A stretch of DNA of 64,000 bases from Devosia epidermidihirudinis (GTDB lineage Bacteria; Pseudomonadota; Alphaproteobacteria; Rhizobiales; Devosiaceae), in contig NZ_LANJ01000044.1 in NCBI RefSeq assembly GCF_000971295.1, positions 164,556 to 228,555 of the forward strand. The letters run 5' to 3'. This document shows positions 26,625 through 35,206 of the stretch, in pieces. The translations under genes were made by a program, and so were the position numbers. The notes under the pieces were generated by a model. The model made no database searches and was not told where the DNA came from. It saw only the letters and a program-made list of their open reading frames with translations. Numbering within the stretch: the first letter of the stretch is position 1; every line of letters begins with the position of its first letter.

Positions 26625-27725
26625 ATGACCTCGACTACGCTTGCCGACCGTGCCGCTGGAGCTGTGCTTGGTGCCCTGATCGGCGACGCCCTCGGCGTTG
26701 GCCCGCACTGGTATTATGACCTCGACGAACTGCGCCGCGAATACGGCCCGTGGATCGACGGCTACACCGCCCCGCGCCCCGGCCGTTACCATGATGGCCT
26801 CAAGCCCGGTGATCTGTCGCAGGCCGGGATCATCGCCGAGCTGTTGCTCGACGCAGTACTGGAAAGCGGCGGCTATGATGCGGCGGCCTTCACCGCAAAA
26901 CTCGATGGCGATCTCTTCCCGCAGCTGGATGGCATCCCAACCCACGGTCCGGGCGGCTATACCAGCCAGTCTATCCGCGAGACTTGGCGCAAACGCGTGC
27001 TCGACAAGCGGGAATGGGGCGATGTGGCCGGACTTGCTGACACCACCGAAGCCGCCGAGCGCATCTTCGTTGTTGCATCGCTCTACGCGACAGACCCATG
27101 GCGCGCCGCTACCGCCAGCCGCGATAACACCCTACTGACGCAAAACGACACGACTGTTGCCGCCCTCACCACCGCCTTTGGCAGCGTGATTGCAGCCTTG
27201 GTGCGCGGAGAGGCCCTCGACGCCGATATCAGCAGCCGGCTCTTCGCCCTGGTGCATCAAGGTCGACTGCCCTTCCACCATGTGACGCGCCCCGGCAGTA
27301 CACCACCGCTGGCTGGGAGTGTCGAACTGGCGGTCGGCGCGAACTTTCCTTCGCCCGATGCACTCTCTGGCGTGTCGACCGCCGTCCGTAGTGCGCTTGA
27401 CCCTGCAATCACCATCGAGCCAGCCTCAAAGATCGCGCAGGTCTATGGCCTGCCCTGCGCCATCTATTACCAGCTGCCCGCCGCCTATTACCTCGCGGCG
27501 CGCTTCCCCAATTCCTTTGAAAACGCCGTGCTGCACGCCATCAATGGCGGCGGGCAAAATCAGGCGCGGGCAATTTTGACGGGGGCGCTGGCGGGCGCGC
27601 AATTGGGCATTGATGCCATCCCAAGACGCTTCATTACCGGGCTGAGTAGCGGCGCTGAGCTGGAGCGCAAAGCGCGAGCACTTGGTCGTCTGGCAGAAAA
27701 TCTAGCAGGCGCTGCAGCGGCTTAA
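26625..27725 (+). CDS. ADP-ribosylglycohydrolase-family protein with altered metal site
   Basis: 366 residues; the fold is recognised by AAGAVLGALIGDALGVGPHW at the N-terminus and the C-terminal block AINGGGQNQARAILTGALAGA. Canonical family members bind two Mg ions through T-D-D-T near the start and a G-G-D-x-D-T block near the end. Here the first reads PGDLSQAG and the second GGGQNQAR, so most acidic ligands are missing. It may be a non-hydrolase or act on a different substrate. It starts nine bases after the permease gene and ends the operon, converging on the aldo-keto reductase gene with a 19-base gap. A role in amino acid or conjugate processing is inferred only from position. Confidence 0.8.
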   Translation: MTSTTLADRAAGAVLGALIGDALGVGPHWYYDLDELRREYGPWIDGYTAPRPGRYHDGLKPGDLSQAGIIAELLLDAVLESGGYDAAAFTAKLDGDLFPQLDGIPTHGPGGYTSQSIRETWRKRVLDKREWGDVAGLADTTEAAERIFVVASLYATDPWRAATASRDNTLLTQNDTTVAALTTAFGSVIAALVRGEALDADISSRLFALVHQGRLPFHHVTRPGSTPPLAGSVELAVGANFPSPDALSGVSTAVRSALDPAITIEPASKIAQVYGLPCAIYYQLPAAYYLAARFPNSFENAVLHAINGGGQNQARAILTGALAGAQLGIDAIPRRFITGLSSGAELERKARALGRLAENLAGAAAA

Positions 27726-27744
27726 CCGCAGCGCCTGATCGGGA

Positions 27745-28674
27745 TCAAGGCAGCGTGTGGCCGGCGGCGCGGAACAGGCGATACCATTCCTGACGCGTCA
27801 GGGTGACGTCGGTGCCGGCGGCGGCATCGGCGACGCGGCCTGGATTGGTGGTGCCGAGCACGACCTGAATATTGGCCGGATGGCGGGTGATCCAGGCCAC
27901 GGCAATACCGGTCGGGGTCACGCCATACTGCTCGGCCAGCTCATCGAGCGCGTCATTCAGATCAGCGAAATTCTCGCGATCGCCGAGGAAAACCCCGTCG
28001 AAAAACGCCTTCTGGAACGGTGACCAGGCCTGCAGCGTCATCTTGTTGATGCGGGAGTAATCCAGCAGCCCGTTGTCACGGGAAATCGATTGATCGAGCC
28101 CAGCCATATTGGCCGCGACGCCCTGTGCGAAGAGCGGAGCGTGGGTGATGCTGAGTTGGACCTGATTGAACGACAGCGGCACCGTAACGGCCGTTTTGAG
28201 CAGGTCGATCTGGCCCGGCGTGTGGTTGGACACGCCGAATTCGCGAACCTTTCCAGCAGCTTGCAGCTGATTGAAGGCTTCGGCGACTTCCTCGGGTTCG
28301 ACCAGTGTGTCGGGGCGGTGCAACAGCAGCAGATCGAGGTAATCGGTCTTGAGCGCGGCCAGAGATTTGTCGACCGTCGCCAGGATGTGCTCCTTGGAGA
28401 AGTCGAAATAGCCGGGGCGAATGCCGACCTTGGACTGGATGGAAATGGCTTCGCGCTCGGCGGCGGAGAGCACGATGGCCTCGCCAAAACGCTTCTCGCA
28501 GAGATGGTATTCCCCGCCGTAAATATCGGCATGGTCTACAACATTCACGCCGGCTTCACGGGCCGCGCCGAACAGGCGCTGGATCTCGCCATCGCTCATC
28601 TTGGCAATGCGCATGAGACCCAGAACGATACTGGACACGGAACGCCCCGACTGGGGCAGAGTGAGGTTTTTCAT
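27745..28674 (-). CDS. Aldo/keto reductase (YdhF-like)
   Basis: 309 residues, NADPH-dependent oxidoreductase of the AKR family. The catalytic tetrad is visible: Asp in VDHADIYGG with the Tyr two residues on, Lys in QSKVGIRPGYFD, and His in LLLHRPDTLV. The C-terminal cofactor site reads VVLGTTNPGRVADA. It resembles E. coli YdhF, whose physiological substrate is unknown. The ATG at 28674 has only a weak ribosome site; the frame continues to 28749. It stands alone, with about 200 bases to the next gene. It may serve either neighbouring catabolic unit. Confidence 0.9.
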   Translation of the reverse strand: MKNLTLPQSGRSVSSIVLGLMRIAKMSDGEIQRLFGAAREAGVNVVDHADIYGGEYHLCEKRFGEAIVLSAAEREAISIQSKVGIRPGYFDFSKEHILATVDKSLAALKTDYLDLLLLHRPDTLVEPEEVAEAFNQLQAAGKVREFGVSNHTPGQIDLLKTAVTVPLSFNQVQLSITHAPLFAQGVAANMAGLDQSISRDNGLLDYSRINKMTLQAWSPFQKAFFDGVFLGDRENFADLNDALDELAEQYGVTPTGIAVAWITRHPANIQVVLGTTNPGRVADAAAGTDVTLTRQEWYRLFRAAGHTLP

Positions 28675-28870
28675 CTTGGTACCGGCTTGCTGAACTGAGG
28701 AAATCGACACGACAGACACGTTTGGCGGACCACAAACCGGTAGCACCACGGTGCATTCGGTTAGCAGACTGTCACCCTAGCGGTTCACCAATAGGGTCGA
28801 AAAGGTGAATGTTTTGCAGGCCCGGTCAAAACAGGCCACCGCCACTACTTTCGAGTGTCTAGCGACGCGT

Positions 28871-29884
28871 TCAGCCCTGCGATGACCCCCAGCGCTCGGA
28901 CCATGTCGGCACCTTGTCGCCGGGTGCGGGTTGGGCGAGATAAATGGCGCGCGCGATGGCGCGGGAAAGACAGACGGCGGCAGCATGACCGAGGCGGATG
29001 CTGTCGACGGCATCGGGGCCAAGGGGCCGCGCGCGGGTCGAGACCGAGAAGATCAGATCGCCATCGACGGGGGTATGGGCCGGGCTGGCGCCACGGGCAA
29101 TGCCATCCTGCGCGGCGACGGCAAAGCGCTTGAGCTGGGCTTTGGTCAAGATCGCGTCGGTAGCGACAATGGCGATTGTCGTATTGGCAATCGCCTTGGT
29201 GCCATCGCGCTTGGAGCGGGCGGTGTCCTCAAAGCTGAGGGGACCGGGATAGGACCCGAGCCCACCAAACTCATCGTCGACCTCAAAGGGTGCGGCCCAG
29301 AAATGGGGATTGTCGCCCATGGTGACGCTGCCGGTGGGGTTGGCCACTACAACAGCACCAACCGTGTGACCGCTGGGGAGAACCAGCGACGCCGAACCGA
29401 GACCGCCCTTGAGATTGGCGGTCAGAGCGCCAGTGCCGGCGCCATGGGTGCCCAGAGCGAAATCAGGACCGGCCGCTTCTAGCGCCAGACGGCCGAGTTC
29501 GGCATAGGGATTGCGGGTCCAGCTCTTGTCGCCGCCATTGGAGAGGTCAAACACAATCGCGGCGGGCACGATGGGCACGGTGGTGCCATTGACGGCAAAG
29601 CCGCGCCCTTGCAGGCGCAACGCATCGACGACGCCAGAGGCTGAATCGAGCCCGAAAGCCGAGCCACCAGACAGCACCAGTGCGTCGATATCCTCGACGA
29701 GTTTATCGGGCGCCAGAAGCTCGGTTTCACGCGCGCCGGGGGAGCCACCCATCACATCGACCGAGGCCAGAAACGGGCGATCGGCGGTGAGCACGGTCGC
29801 GCCGGTCTTGATGTGATGATCGGCGGCATTGCCCACCAAAAGACCGGGGACGTCGGTGATGAGATTTCGGGGGCCAGCACGCAT
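28871..29884 (-). CDS. P1-family (DmpA/NylC-type) peptidase or amidase
   Basis: 337 residues. The family comprises self-cleaving N-terminal nucleophile-like enzymes such as D-aminopeptidase DmpA, beta-aminopeptidases and nylon oligomer hydrolase NylC. The N-terminal NLITDVPGLLVGNAADH and the segment LVLSGGSAFGLDSASGV are typical. The likely autocleavage site is the Gly-Ser bond in LKGGLGSASLVL near residue 190. It lies 32 bases downstream of the flavin monooxygenase gene on the same strand, so the two form an operon. I infer hydrolysis of a peptide or amide conjugate that enters through the divergent oligopeptide transporter. Confidence 0.88.
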   Translation of the reverse strand: MRAGPRNLITDVPGLLVGNAADHHIKTGATVLTADRPFLASVDVMGGSPGARETELLAPDKLVEDIDALVLSGGSAFGLDSASGVVDALRLQGRGFAVNGTTVPIVPAAIVFDLSNGGDKSWTRNPYAELGRLALEAAGPDFALGTHGAGTGALTANLKGGLGSASLVLPSGHTVGAVVVANPTGSVTMGDNPHFWAAPFEVDDEFGGLGSYPGPLSFEDTARSKRDGTKAIANTTIAIVATDAILTKAQLKRFAVAAQDGIARGASPAHTPVDGDLIFSVSTRARPLGPDAVDSIRLGHAAAVCLSRAIARAIYLAQPAPGDKVPTWSERWGSSQG

Positions 29885-29916
29885 GGATTGAACTCGGTTG
29901 GAGACGGCGGGGGAAA

Positions 29917-31113
29917 CTAAAGATCGGACGAAAACTCAAAACGCAGACCCGCTTCTACCATCAGCGGCAGGACCCGTTCGCCAAAGAATGCCAGATCGGG
30001 CACGAAGTCGTAAAAGGCGATGTGGAAGCCATCGACACCGGCATCACGCAGCCGCACCATCTGTTCGACAATGGTCTGGGGCGAGCCGATCAATTGCAGA
30101 TTGCCGCCGATGACGGCGCTGGCATCGGGCTTGTAGTTGCGCCAGGCGTGGGCATCGCTGCTGAACTTCTGCCCGCCCGCCAAGGTTTCGAGATCGGCAT
30201 GGGCAACAATAGCATCGGCATAGGCGCGCGCCTCGCTGTCGGTCTCACGCGCGATCACCATGGGATTGATCAGGGTGCGAATGCTGCGGCCCTGTTCGCG
30301 CGCAGCCTGCTTGATGCGACTGGTGTGCGCGGGGAGGCTTTCGATGGCAGCCTCGATATCAGCCCCGGCCGGGCTGGCGATGAACACCACATCGGCGTGC
30401 CGGGCAGCAAAGCCGATGCCGGCCGCAGAGCCCGTCGCCGTCATCAGCACCGGGCGATGGTGCAGCGCCTTGGGTGAGACATAGGCATCCTTAAAGCGCC
30501 AGCTGGTGTTGCTGTCATAACTGAACGGCTGATCGTCGTGCCACAGCTGGCGCAGCACCGAGACCGCCTCATCGGCCAGCACATAGCGCTGATCATGCTC
30601 GATCTGGGTGCGCCCGAACAGTTCGTGCTCGGCGGCGCGGTGCCCGGTGACGATGTTGAAGCCCCAACGCCCCTTGGAGATATGATCGAGCGTGGCGCCA
30701 AACTTGGCCAGGTGCAGCGGATGCCAGGGGCCATAGAGCAGGTGGACCGTGCCAACGATGATGATGCGGTTGGTCAAGGCGCTGAGCGCTGCCGCACTGG
30801 TCAGCGATTCCAGCCCAAGATCGGTGCGCGTGGGCCCCTCGCCGCCCTTGGGCAGCCAGAGCGAATAGCCAAAGGCGAGATCAAAACCCAGCGCTTCGGC
30901 AGACTGCACCAGAGCGGCATTGTAGTCGAATGACCAGTCGGTGCCGCGCGGCAGGGTCGAAGCACTCCAACCACCGTGGAAGGTGGGCAGGAACAGGCCC
31001 AGGAGCGTCGGCTGCGCCAGCGCCCGCGCCCAGGGACTGGTGGGATCATCGGCCGGACCGGGCAGGTTTGCAGCGGTTTTCAGCAGGTCGTCTGGCTCGG
31101 TCGCCATGGTCAT
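29917..31113 (-). CDS. SfnG/SsuD-like FMNH2-dependent monooxygenase
   Basis: 398 residues from the ATG at 31113; ATG 31107 is equally possible. Luciferase-like fold. TDWSFDYNAALVQSAEALGFD near residues 60-80 (read in parts TDWSFDYN and AEALGFD), the GPWHPLHLAKFGATLDHIS region and GFNIVTGHRAAEHELFG resemble dimethylsulfone monooxygenase SfnG and alkanesulfonate monooxygenase SsuD. These release sulfite or sulfinate from organosulfur compounds. It is divergent from a GFA protein and an oligopeptide ABC transporter and is followed by a P1 peptidase. The combination suggests scavenging of sulfur from a peptide-like or sulfonated compound. The cognate flavin reductase is absent from the window. 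An aliphatic sulfur substrate is an inference. Confidence 0.85.
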   Translation of the reverse strand: MTMATEPDDLLKTAANLPGPADDPTSPWARALAQPTLLGLFLPTFHGGWSASTLPRGTDWSFDYNAALVQSAEALGFDLAFGYSLWLPKGGEGPTRTDLGLESLTSAAALSALTNRIIIVGTVHLLYGPWHPLHLAKFGATLDHISKGRWGFNIVTGHRAAEHELFGRTQIEHDQRYVLADEAVSVLRQLWHDDQPFSYDSNTSWRFKDAYVSPKALHHRPVLMTATGSAAGIGFAARHADVVFIASPAGADIEAAIESLPAHTSRIKQAAREQGRSIRTLINPMVIARETDSEARAYADAIVAHADLETLAGGQKFSSDAHAWRNYKPDASAVIGGNLQLIGSPQTIVEQMVRLRDAGVDGFHIAFYDFVPDLAFFGERVLPLMVEAGLRFEFSSDL

Positions 31114-31179
31114 CTCGTGTCTTTTCGCGGCAGGCAAAGCCCTCCCAACAGGGTCTCTGTCAACCGCCTTCAAACCGCG

Positions 31180-31235
31180 CTGAATGAATTTTCCATTTCA
31201 GAACAAGATACTAGCATCACGTTTTACTCTATAGA
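31180..31235. promoter_or_regulatory. Divergent control region of monooxygenase and GFA-transporter operons
   Basis: The 180-base gap is AT-rich. It holds an imperfect inverted repeat CTGAATG...CATTTCAG (31180-31201) and TCTATAGA (31228-31235), an 8-base palindrome. The latter resembles TTCTATATAGAA at 23927, in the matching position between the other flavin-monooxygenase operon and its transporter genes. A shared regulator is possible. Confidence 0.4.
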
Positions 31236-31293
31236 AAAACTCGATAATTGCCGATCTTGTCGTACAATGTGCTTGGTCCTACGGTCCGCCCCC

Positions 31294-31782
31294 ATGACCA
31301 ATACACTGACTGGCGGCTGCCAATGTGGCCGCATCCGCTACACCATCACCCCCACCGAGCACAGCGACGAACCCGAGGGTTTTTCGGGCGTGCACATCTG
31401 CCATTGCCGCATCTGCCAGCGCGCCTTGGGGAACCTGTTTGGCGTGTGGCTGCCCGTCGACAAGGCGGCGCTGACCCTGACCGGCACGCCCAAGGCCTAT
31501 CGCTCATCGCCCTATCTCGAACGCTTCTTTTGCGACAATTGCGGCAGCCCGATTGGCTCGCGCTACGTCAAGGGCGTCGAATGGGAATTCAGCCATCTGG
31601 TCGGCATTCTCGTGGGCACGCTGGATGATCCCGAGCAGGTGCGCCCCAGCTTCCAGTTTGGCGTCGAAAGCCGCATCTCCTGGGCAGATGTCGGTCACGG
31701 CCTGCCCGAAAAACGCACAGAGGACCTCCCCGGCCTGGCCGACCTCTGGAAACTCCCCCTCCCTGACACAAACCAACCATAG
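31294..31782 (+). CDS. GFA-domain protein (glutathione-dependent formaldehyde-activating fold)
   Basis: 162 residues. The zinc-binding cysteines of the Mss4-like GFA fold are complete: CQCG near residue 9, CHCRIC near 35-40, and CDNCGSPIG near 77. Family members include S-(hydroxymethyl)glutathione synthase-like proteins and unknown enzymes acting on thiol adducts. It starts 180 bases from the divergent monooxygenase gene and ends seven bases before the oligopeptide-binding protein gene, so it is the first gene of the transporter operon. A role with glutathione or thiol conjugates would suit the sulfur context but is not shown. Confidence 0.88.
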   Translation: MTNTLTGGCQCGRIRYTITPTEHSDEPEGFSGVHICHCRICQRALGNLFGVWLPVDKAALTLTGTPKAYRSSPYLERFFCDNCGSPIGSRYVKGVEWEFSHLVGILVGTLDDPEQVRPSFQFGVESRISWADVGHGLPEKRTEDLPGLADLWKLPLPDTNQP

Positions 31783-31789
31783 GTTGACC

Positions 31790-33367
31790 ATGCTGAAACA
31801 CTCTACACGTTCGGGCTGGATCGCCCGGCTCGGCGCGCTGCTGCTGGGCGCCGTCGCGAGCCTGAGCGCCCTGCCCGCCTGGGCCGCCGACAACGCCATC
31901 ACCTGGGGCAAGCCATCAGAAATCTTGGGCTATGACCCCCATGTCGAGACCAATGGCGTCTCCTGGCAGTTCCTGTTTCTGACCTATGAAACGCTGGTCA
32001 CGACCGGGCAGAACCTGGACGTACAGCCGCAGCTGGCCGCATCGTGGACGCAGGATAGCCCCACCAGCTACACCTTCACCCTGCGCGAGGGCGCCAAATT
32101 CTCCAATGGTCGCGCCGTGACGGCCGATGACGTGGTGGGCAGCATCCAGCGCGTGATCGACCCGGCGCTGGCCTCGGTCTGGGCGGCCCAGCTTGGCCCG
32201 ATCAAGGACGTGGTGGCGCTCGACGCCCACACCGTGCGCATCGACCTCGCAGAACCCTATGCACCACTGCTGGCGGCACTGGCCAATATTCAGGCCGCCA
32301 TCCTGCCCATCGCCGAGCTGAAGGCGGGCACATTTGACCCCAGCAAGACCCTGCTGGGGTCGGGCCCCTATATCGTGGAAGCGCACAATCAGGATCAGTC
32401 CTGGACCTTTGCCGCCAACCCCGATTATCCCGAAGCCCTGCGCCCCAAAGTGCCGACGCTGAACGTCGAAATCATTCCTGATGACTCGGCGCGCATCGCC
32501 GCCCTGCGCGATGGCCGCGTCGATATCGCGACGTTTGAATCCCCCGATGTTCCTGCCCTACTGGCCGGGATTCCCAATGTGGAAACCGTGGTGCAGGCGA
32601 CGACCAATTACTATCGCCTCGACGTCAACGCGCTGGGCGAAAACTCCCCGTTCAAGGATGCGCGCCTGCGCGAAGCGCTGACGCTGGCGCTGGATCGCGA
32701 TGCCATCGGCGATATCGCCCTGGCGGGCACGTCGCAGGCGGATTATCCGCTGCCACGCGCCTTCCCGCAGTCCGATGCCTGCGCCGCCCTGCCGAGCTAT
32801 GTTGGTGACCGCGCCACGCGGCTGGAAAAAGCCAAGGCACTGGTGGCCGAGGTGGGCAATGGTGCGCCCGTCAAGGTGCAGCTGATTGCTTCGCCGAGCG
32901 TTGCCACCTTCCCGCTGATCGCCCAGGTGATCCAGTCGAGCCTGGCCGATGCCAATATCGAGGTGGAAATCCTGCAGCTGCCAGCCGCCGACTGGCTGGA
33001 GCGCTCCTTCACCACCGGTGATTTCGACTTCGCCGTGTCCTGGTTCACCGGCTATGCCGATCCATCCCTGGTGCTGGGCTGGTGGAACCCTGACTTTGCG
33101 CAGTGGAACAAGGTGTTCCTGCCCGCCGACGCCGATCTCAGCGCGCAGATCAGCCTCGCCAAGCAGACCGCGGACGGCCCAGAACGCCAGGCGCTGTTCA
33201 CCTCGATCTGCGAAACCATCGACGCACAGGCCGGGATCATCTCCCTGGTCGGCAAGCCTGATATTGTCGGCATCCGCACCGACCAGATCAACGCAACGAT
33301 CCAGCCAGCCGAAGGCTATTTCCAGACGCTGAAGAACCTGCCGAGCTTTACCCGCACCGGCAACTAA
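31790..33367 (+). CDS. Oligopeptide/nickel-type ABC substrate-binding protein (DppA-like)
   Basis: 525 residues, SBP_bac_5 family. A signal peptide spans about 1-32 (basic start, hydrophobic core, cleavage after AWA). Family segments: LAASWTQDSPTSYTFTLREG (in part), KFSNGRAVTADDVVGSI and the TLNVEIIPDDSARIAALRDG region. ATG at 31790; the ribosome site is weak, so translation may be coupled to the GFA gene, whose stop lies seven bases earlier. First component of the complete transporter encoded through 36894. Ligands of this family include peptides, glutathione and sugars; not assignable by eye. Confidence 0.93.
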   Translation: MLKHSTRSGWIARLGALLLGAVASLSALPAWAADNAITWGKPSEILGYDPHVETNGVSWQFLFLTYETLVTTGQNLDVQPQLAASWTQDSPTSYTFTLREGAKFSNGRAVTADDVVGSIQRVIDPALASVWAAQLGPIKDVVALDAHTVRIDLAEPYAPLLAALANIQAAILPIAELKAGTFDPSKTLLGSGPYIVEAHNQDQSWTFAANPDYPEALRPKVPTLNVEIIPDDSARIAALRDGRVDIATFESPDVPALLAGIPNVETVVQATTNYYRLDVNALGENSPFKDARLREALTLALDRDAIGDIALAGTSQADYPLPRAFPQSDACAALPSYVGDRATRLEKAKALVAEVGNGAPVKVQLIASPSVATFPLIAQVIQSSLADANIEVEILQLPAADWLERSFTTGDFDFAVSWFTGYADPSLVLGWWNPDFAQWNKVFLPADADLSAQISLAKQTADGPERQALFTSICETIDAQAGIISLVGKPDIVGIRTDQINATIQPAEGYFQTLKNLPSFTRTGN

Positions 33368-33375
33368 GACGACAG

Positions 33376-33399
33376 GGAAGGCCGCTCCGGCGGCCTTCC
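33376..33399 (+). terminator. Hairpin after the oligopeptide-binding protein gene
   Basis: Perfect 9-base stem (33376-33384 with 33391-33399) and 6-base loop directly after the stop, followed by only a short mixed ACTTTC. Probably a 3'-stabilising or partial terminator structure that keeps binding protein in excess over the permeases. Confidence 0.65.
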
Positions 33400-33419
33400 A
33401 CTTTCAAGGATCCGCCCGC

Positions 33420-34376
33420 GTGCGACTGCTGCAATTTCTGACGCAAAGGCTGCTGATCTCAGCGGTGACGCTGATCGGCGTTTCGCTGCTGATCTTTGTC
33501 GCCATGCGGCTGATGCCGGGCGGGTTCGAAGACATCATTCTGGGCCCCTTTGCCAGCGACGCCGCCCGCGCCGCGACACGCGCCCGCTATGGGCTCGATC
33601 AGCCGGTGCTGGTGCAATATGGGCTCTGGCTCAAGGCGGCGCTGGGCGGTGATCTCGGCAGCTCGATGATCAGCCAATTGCCGGTGGCCGACGAAATCCT
33701 GCGCCGGGCCCCCGCCACGATCCAGCTGGCGGTGATGGCGCTGCTGATCGCCATTATTGTCGGCGTGCCGCTGGGCGTGGTGTCGGCCGTGGGGCGCAAG
33801 GGCAATCCGCTGGTGCCGCTGGCGCGCGGGGTTGGCGTGTTTGGGCTGGGCGTGCCCGACTTCGTGCTCGGGGCCATTCTGGTTTACCTGTTCAGCCGCT
33901 TTCAACTTGGCCTCAATGTCGGGGGCTTTGTGCCCTTGGCGGCCGACTGGCAAGCCAATCTGCGGGTGATGACCCTGCCGGCGATTACGTTGGGCGCGTT
34001 TGGCGCGGCGCAGTTGCAGCGCGTCACCGATGTGTCGGCGCGTGAGGTAATGACGCAGCCCCATATTCTGGCGGCGATTGCGCGCGGCGATGCGCCCGGG
34101 ACCATCATTGTGCGCCATGTGCTGCGCAATGCATCGATCCCGGTGTTGACGGCGGCGTCGACGTTTTTCGGCTATCTGCTGGGCGGAACCATCGTGGTCG
34201 AGCAGTTGTTTTCGGTGCCCGGCATCGGCCAATATGTCATCACCGCGCTGACCAATCGCGACTATGCCGTGGTGCAGGCGGGCGTGTTGGTGGGCGCGAG
34301 CTTTTTCCTGGCGATCTCCATGATCGCCGACATTGCCTATGCCGTGCTCGATCCGCGCGTGGGCGATCCCTCATGA
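33420..34376 (+). CDS. Oligopeptide ABC transporter permease (DppB-like)
   Basis: 318 residues from a GTG at 33420 preceded by AAGGA nine bases upstream. The N-terminal helix followed by RLMPGGFEDIILG and ARYGLDQPVLVQYGLWL is the hallmark of DppB/OppB permeases, which have a long first periplasmic loop and about six helices. The docking region AIARGDAPGTIIVRHVLRNA lies near 225. The stop overlaps the next permease start by 4 bp. Confidence 0.94.
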   Translation: MRLLQFLTQRLLISAVTLIGVSLLIFVAMRLMPGGFEDIILGPFASDAARAATRARYGLDQPVLVQYGLWLKAALGGDLGSSMISQLPVADEILRRAPATIQLAVMALLIAIIVGVPLGVVSAVGRKGNPLVPLARGVGVFGLGVPDFVLGAILVYLFSRFQLGLNVGGFVPLAADWQANLRVMTLPAITLGAFGAAQLQRVTDVSAREVMTQPHILAAIARGDAPGTIIVRHVLRNASIPVLTAASTFFGYLLGGTIVVEQLFSVPGIGQYVITALTNRDYAVVQAGVLVGASFFLAISMIADIAYAVLDPRVGDPS

Positions 34377-35206
34377 TGGCGCGGATGTTGCAGCTCGACC
34401 GCCGCATTCTGATCGGCGGGATTATTTTGGTTGTGCTGGTGGCGCTGAGCCTGTTGACGCCCATCCTGCCGCTGGGCGATCCGGCCAAGGTGGCGGCCGG
34501 GCCACGGCTGTCGCCGCCCTCATGGCTATTCCCGTTCGGCACCGACCAGCTTGGCCGCTCCAATCTGCCGCGCGTGCTGCAGGCCATTCAATCGACCTGC
34601 ATTCTCAGCGCGCTCGCCATTGCCTTGACCATGGTGGTGGCAACGCCGCTGGCGCTGTTTGCCGCCTATCGCGGCGGGCTGATCGATCAGGGGGTGATGC
34701 GGATTGCCGATGTGCTGTTTGCGCTGCCGCCCATGCTGATGGCCGTGCTGGTGGCCGCCATTGTCGGGCCGGGCTGGCTGGCCTCGGTTGCGGCGATCGT
34801 GATGATCTCGCTGCCGCTGTTCCTGCGCATCGTGCGCTCAGCGGCGCTGAGCGTGGCGCGGCGCGATTTCGTCACCGTGGCGCGGCTGAGCGGGGCGAGC
34901 CCGCTGCGCGTGGTCTTTGTGCACCTGCTGGGCAATATCATCGGGCCGCTGACCGTGCAGTTTGCCTATGCGCTGTCGGTCGGCATGCTGATCGAAAGCA
35001 CACTGAGCTTTTTGGGCATGGGGATGCAGCCACCGGCCGCCTCGCTCGGCTCGCTCCTCTTCACCGGCACGCCGTTCATCGCCATTGCGCCCTGGCTGGT
35101 GCTGTTGCCGGGGCTGGTGCTGACACTCATCGTCATCGCCATCAACCTGCTCTCGGACGGGCTGCGCCACGCCATCGACCCCATCGAACAGCAGGGGATC
35201 GCGTGA
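34373..35206 (+). CDS. Oligopeptide ABC transporter permease (DppC-like)
   Basis: 277 residues; ATG ATG at 34373/34376. One N-terminal helix, then the conserved PFGTDQLGRSNLPRVL near 54-69, further helices, and the docking segment VARLSGASPLRVVFVHLLGN near 167. It overlaps the preceding permease by 4 bp. The stop shares one base with the following ATPase start (TGATG), so all three are translationally coupled. Confidence 0.94.
   Translation: MMARMLQLDRRILIGGIILVVLVALSLLTPILPLGDPAKVAAGPRLSPPSWLFPFGTDQLGRSNLPRVLQAIQSTCILSALAIALTMVVATPLALFAAYRGGLIDQGVMRIADVLFALPPMLMAVLVAAIVGPGWLASVAAIVMISLPLFLRIVRSAALSVARRDFVTVARLSGASPLRVVFVHLLGNIIGPLTVQFAYALSVGMLIESTLSFLGMGMQPPAASLGSLLFTGTPFIAIAPWLVLLPGLVLTLIVIAINLLSDGLRHAIDPIEQQGIA

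Noticed and set aside
34333..35205. Upstream extension of the fused oligopeptide ATPase to an 853-residue protein
   Set aside because: The extension is an Arg/Ala-rich off-frame reading of the DppC-like permease gene. The ATG at 35206, abutting the permease stop, fits operon structure.
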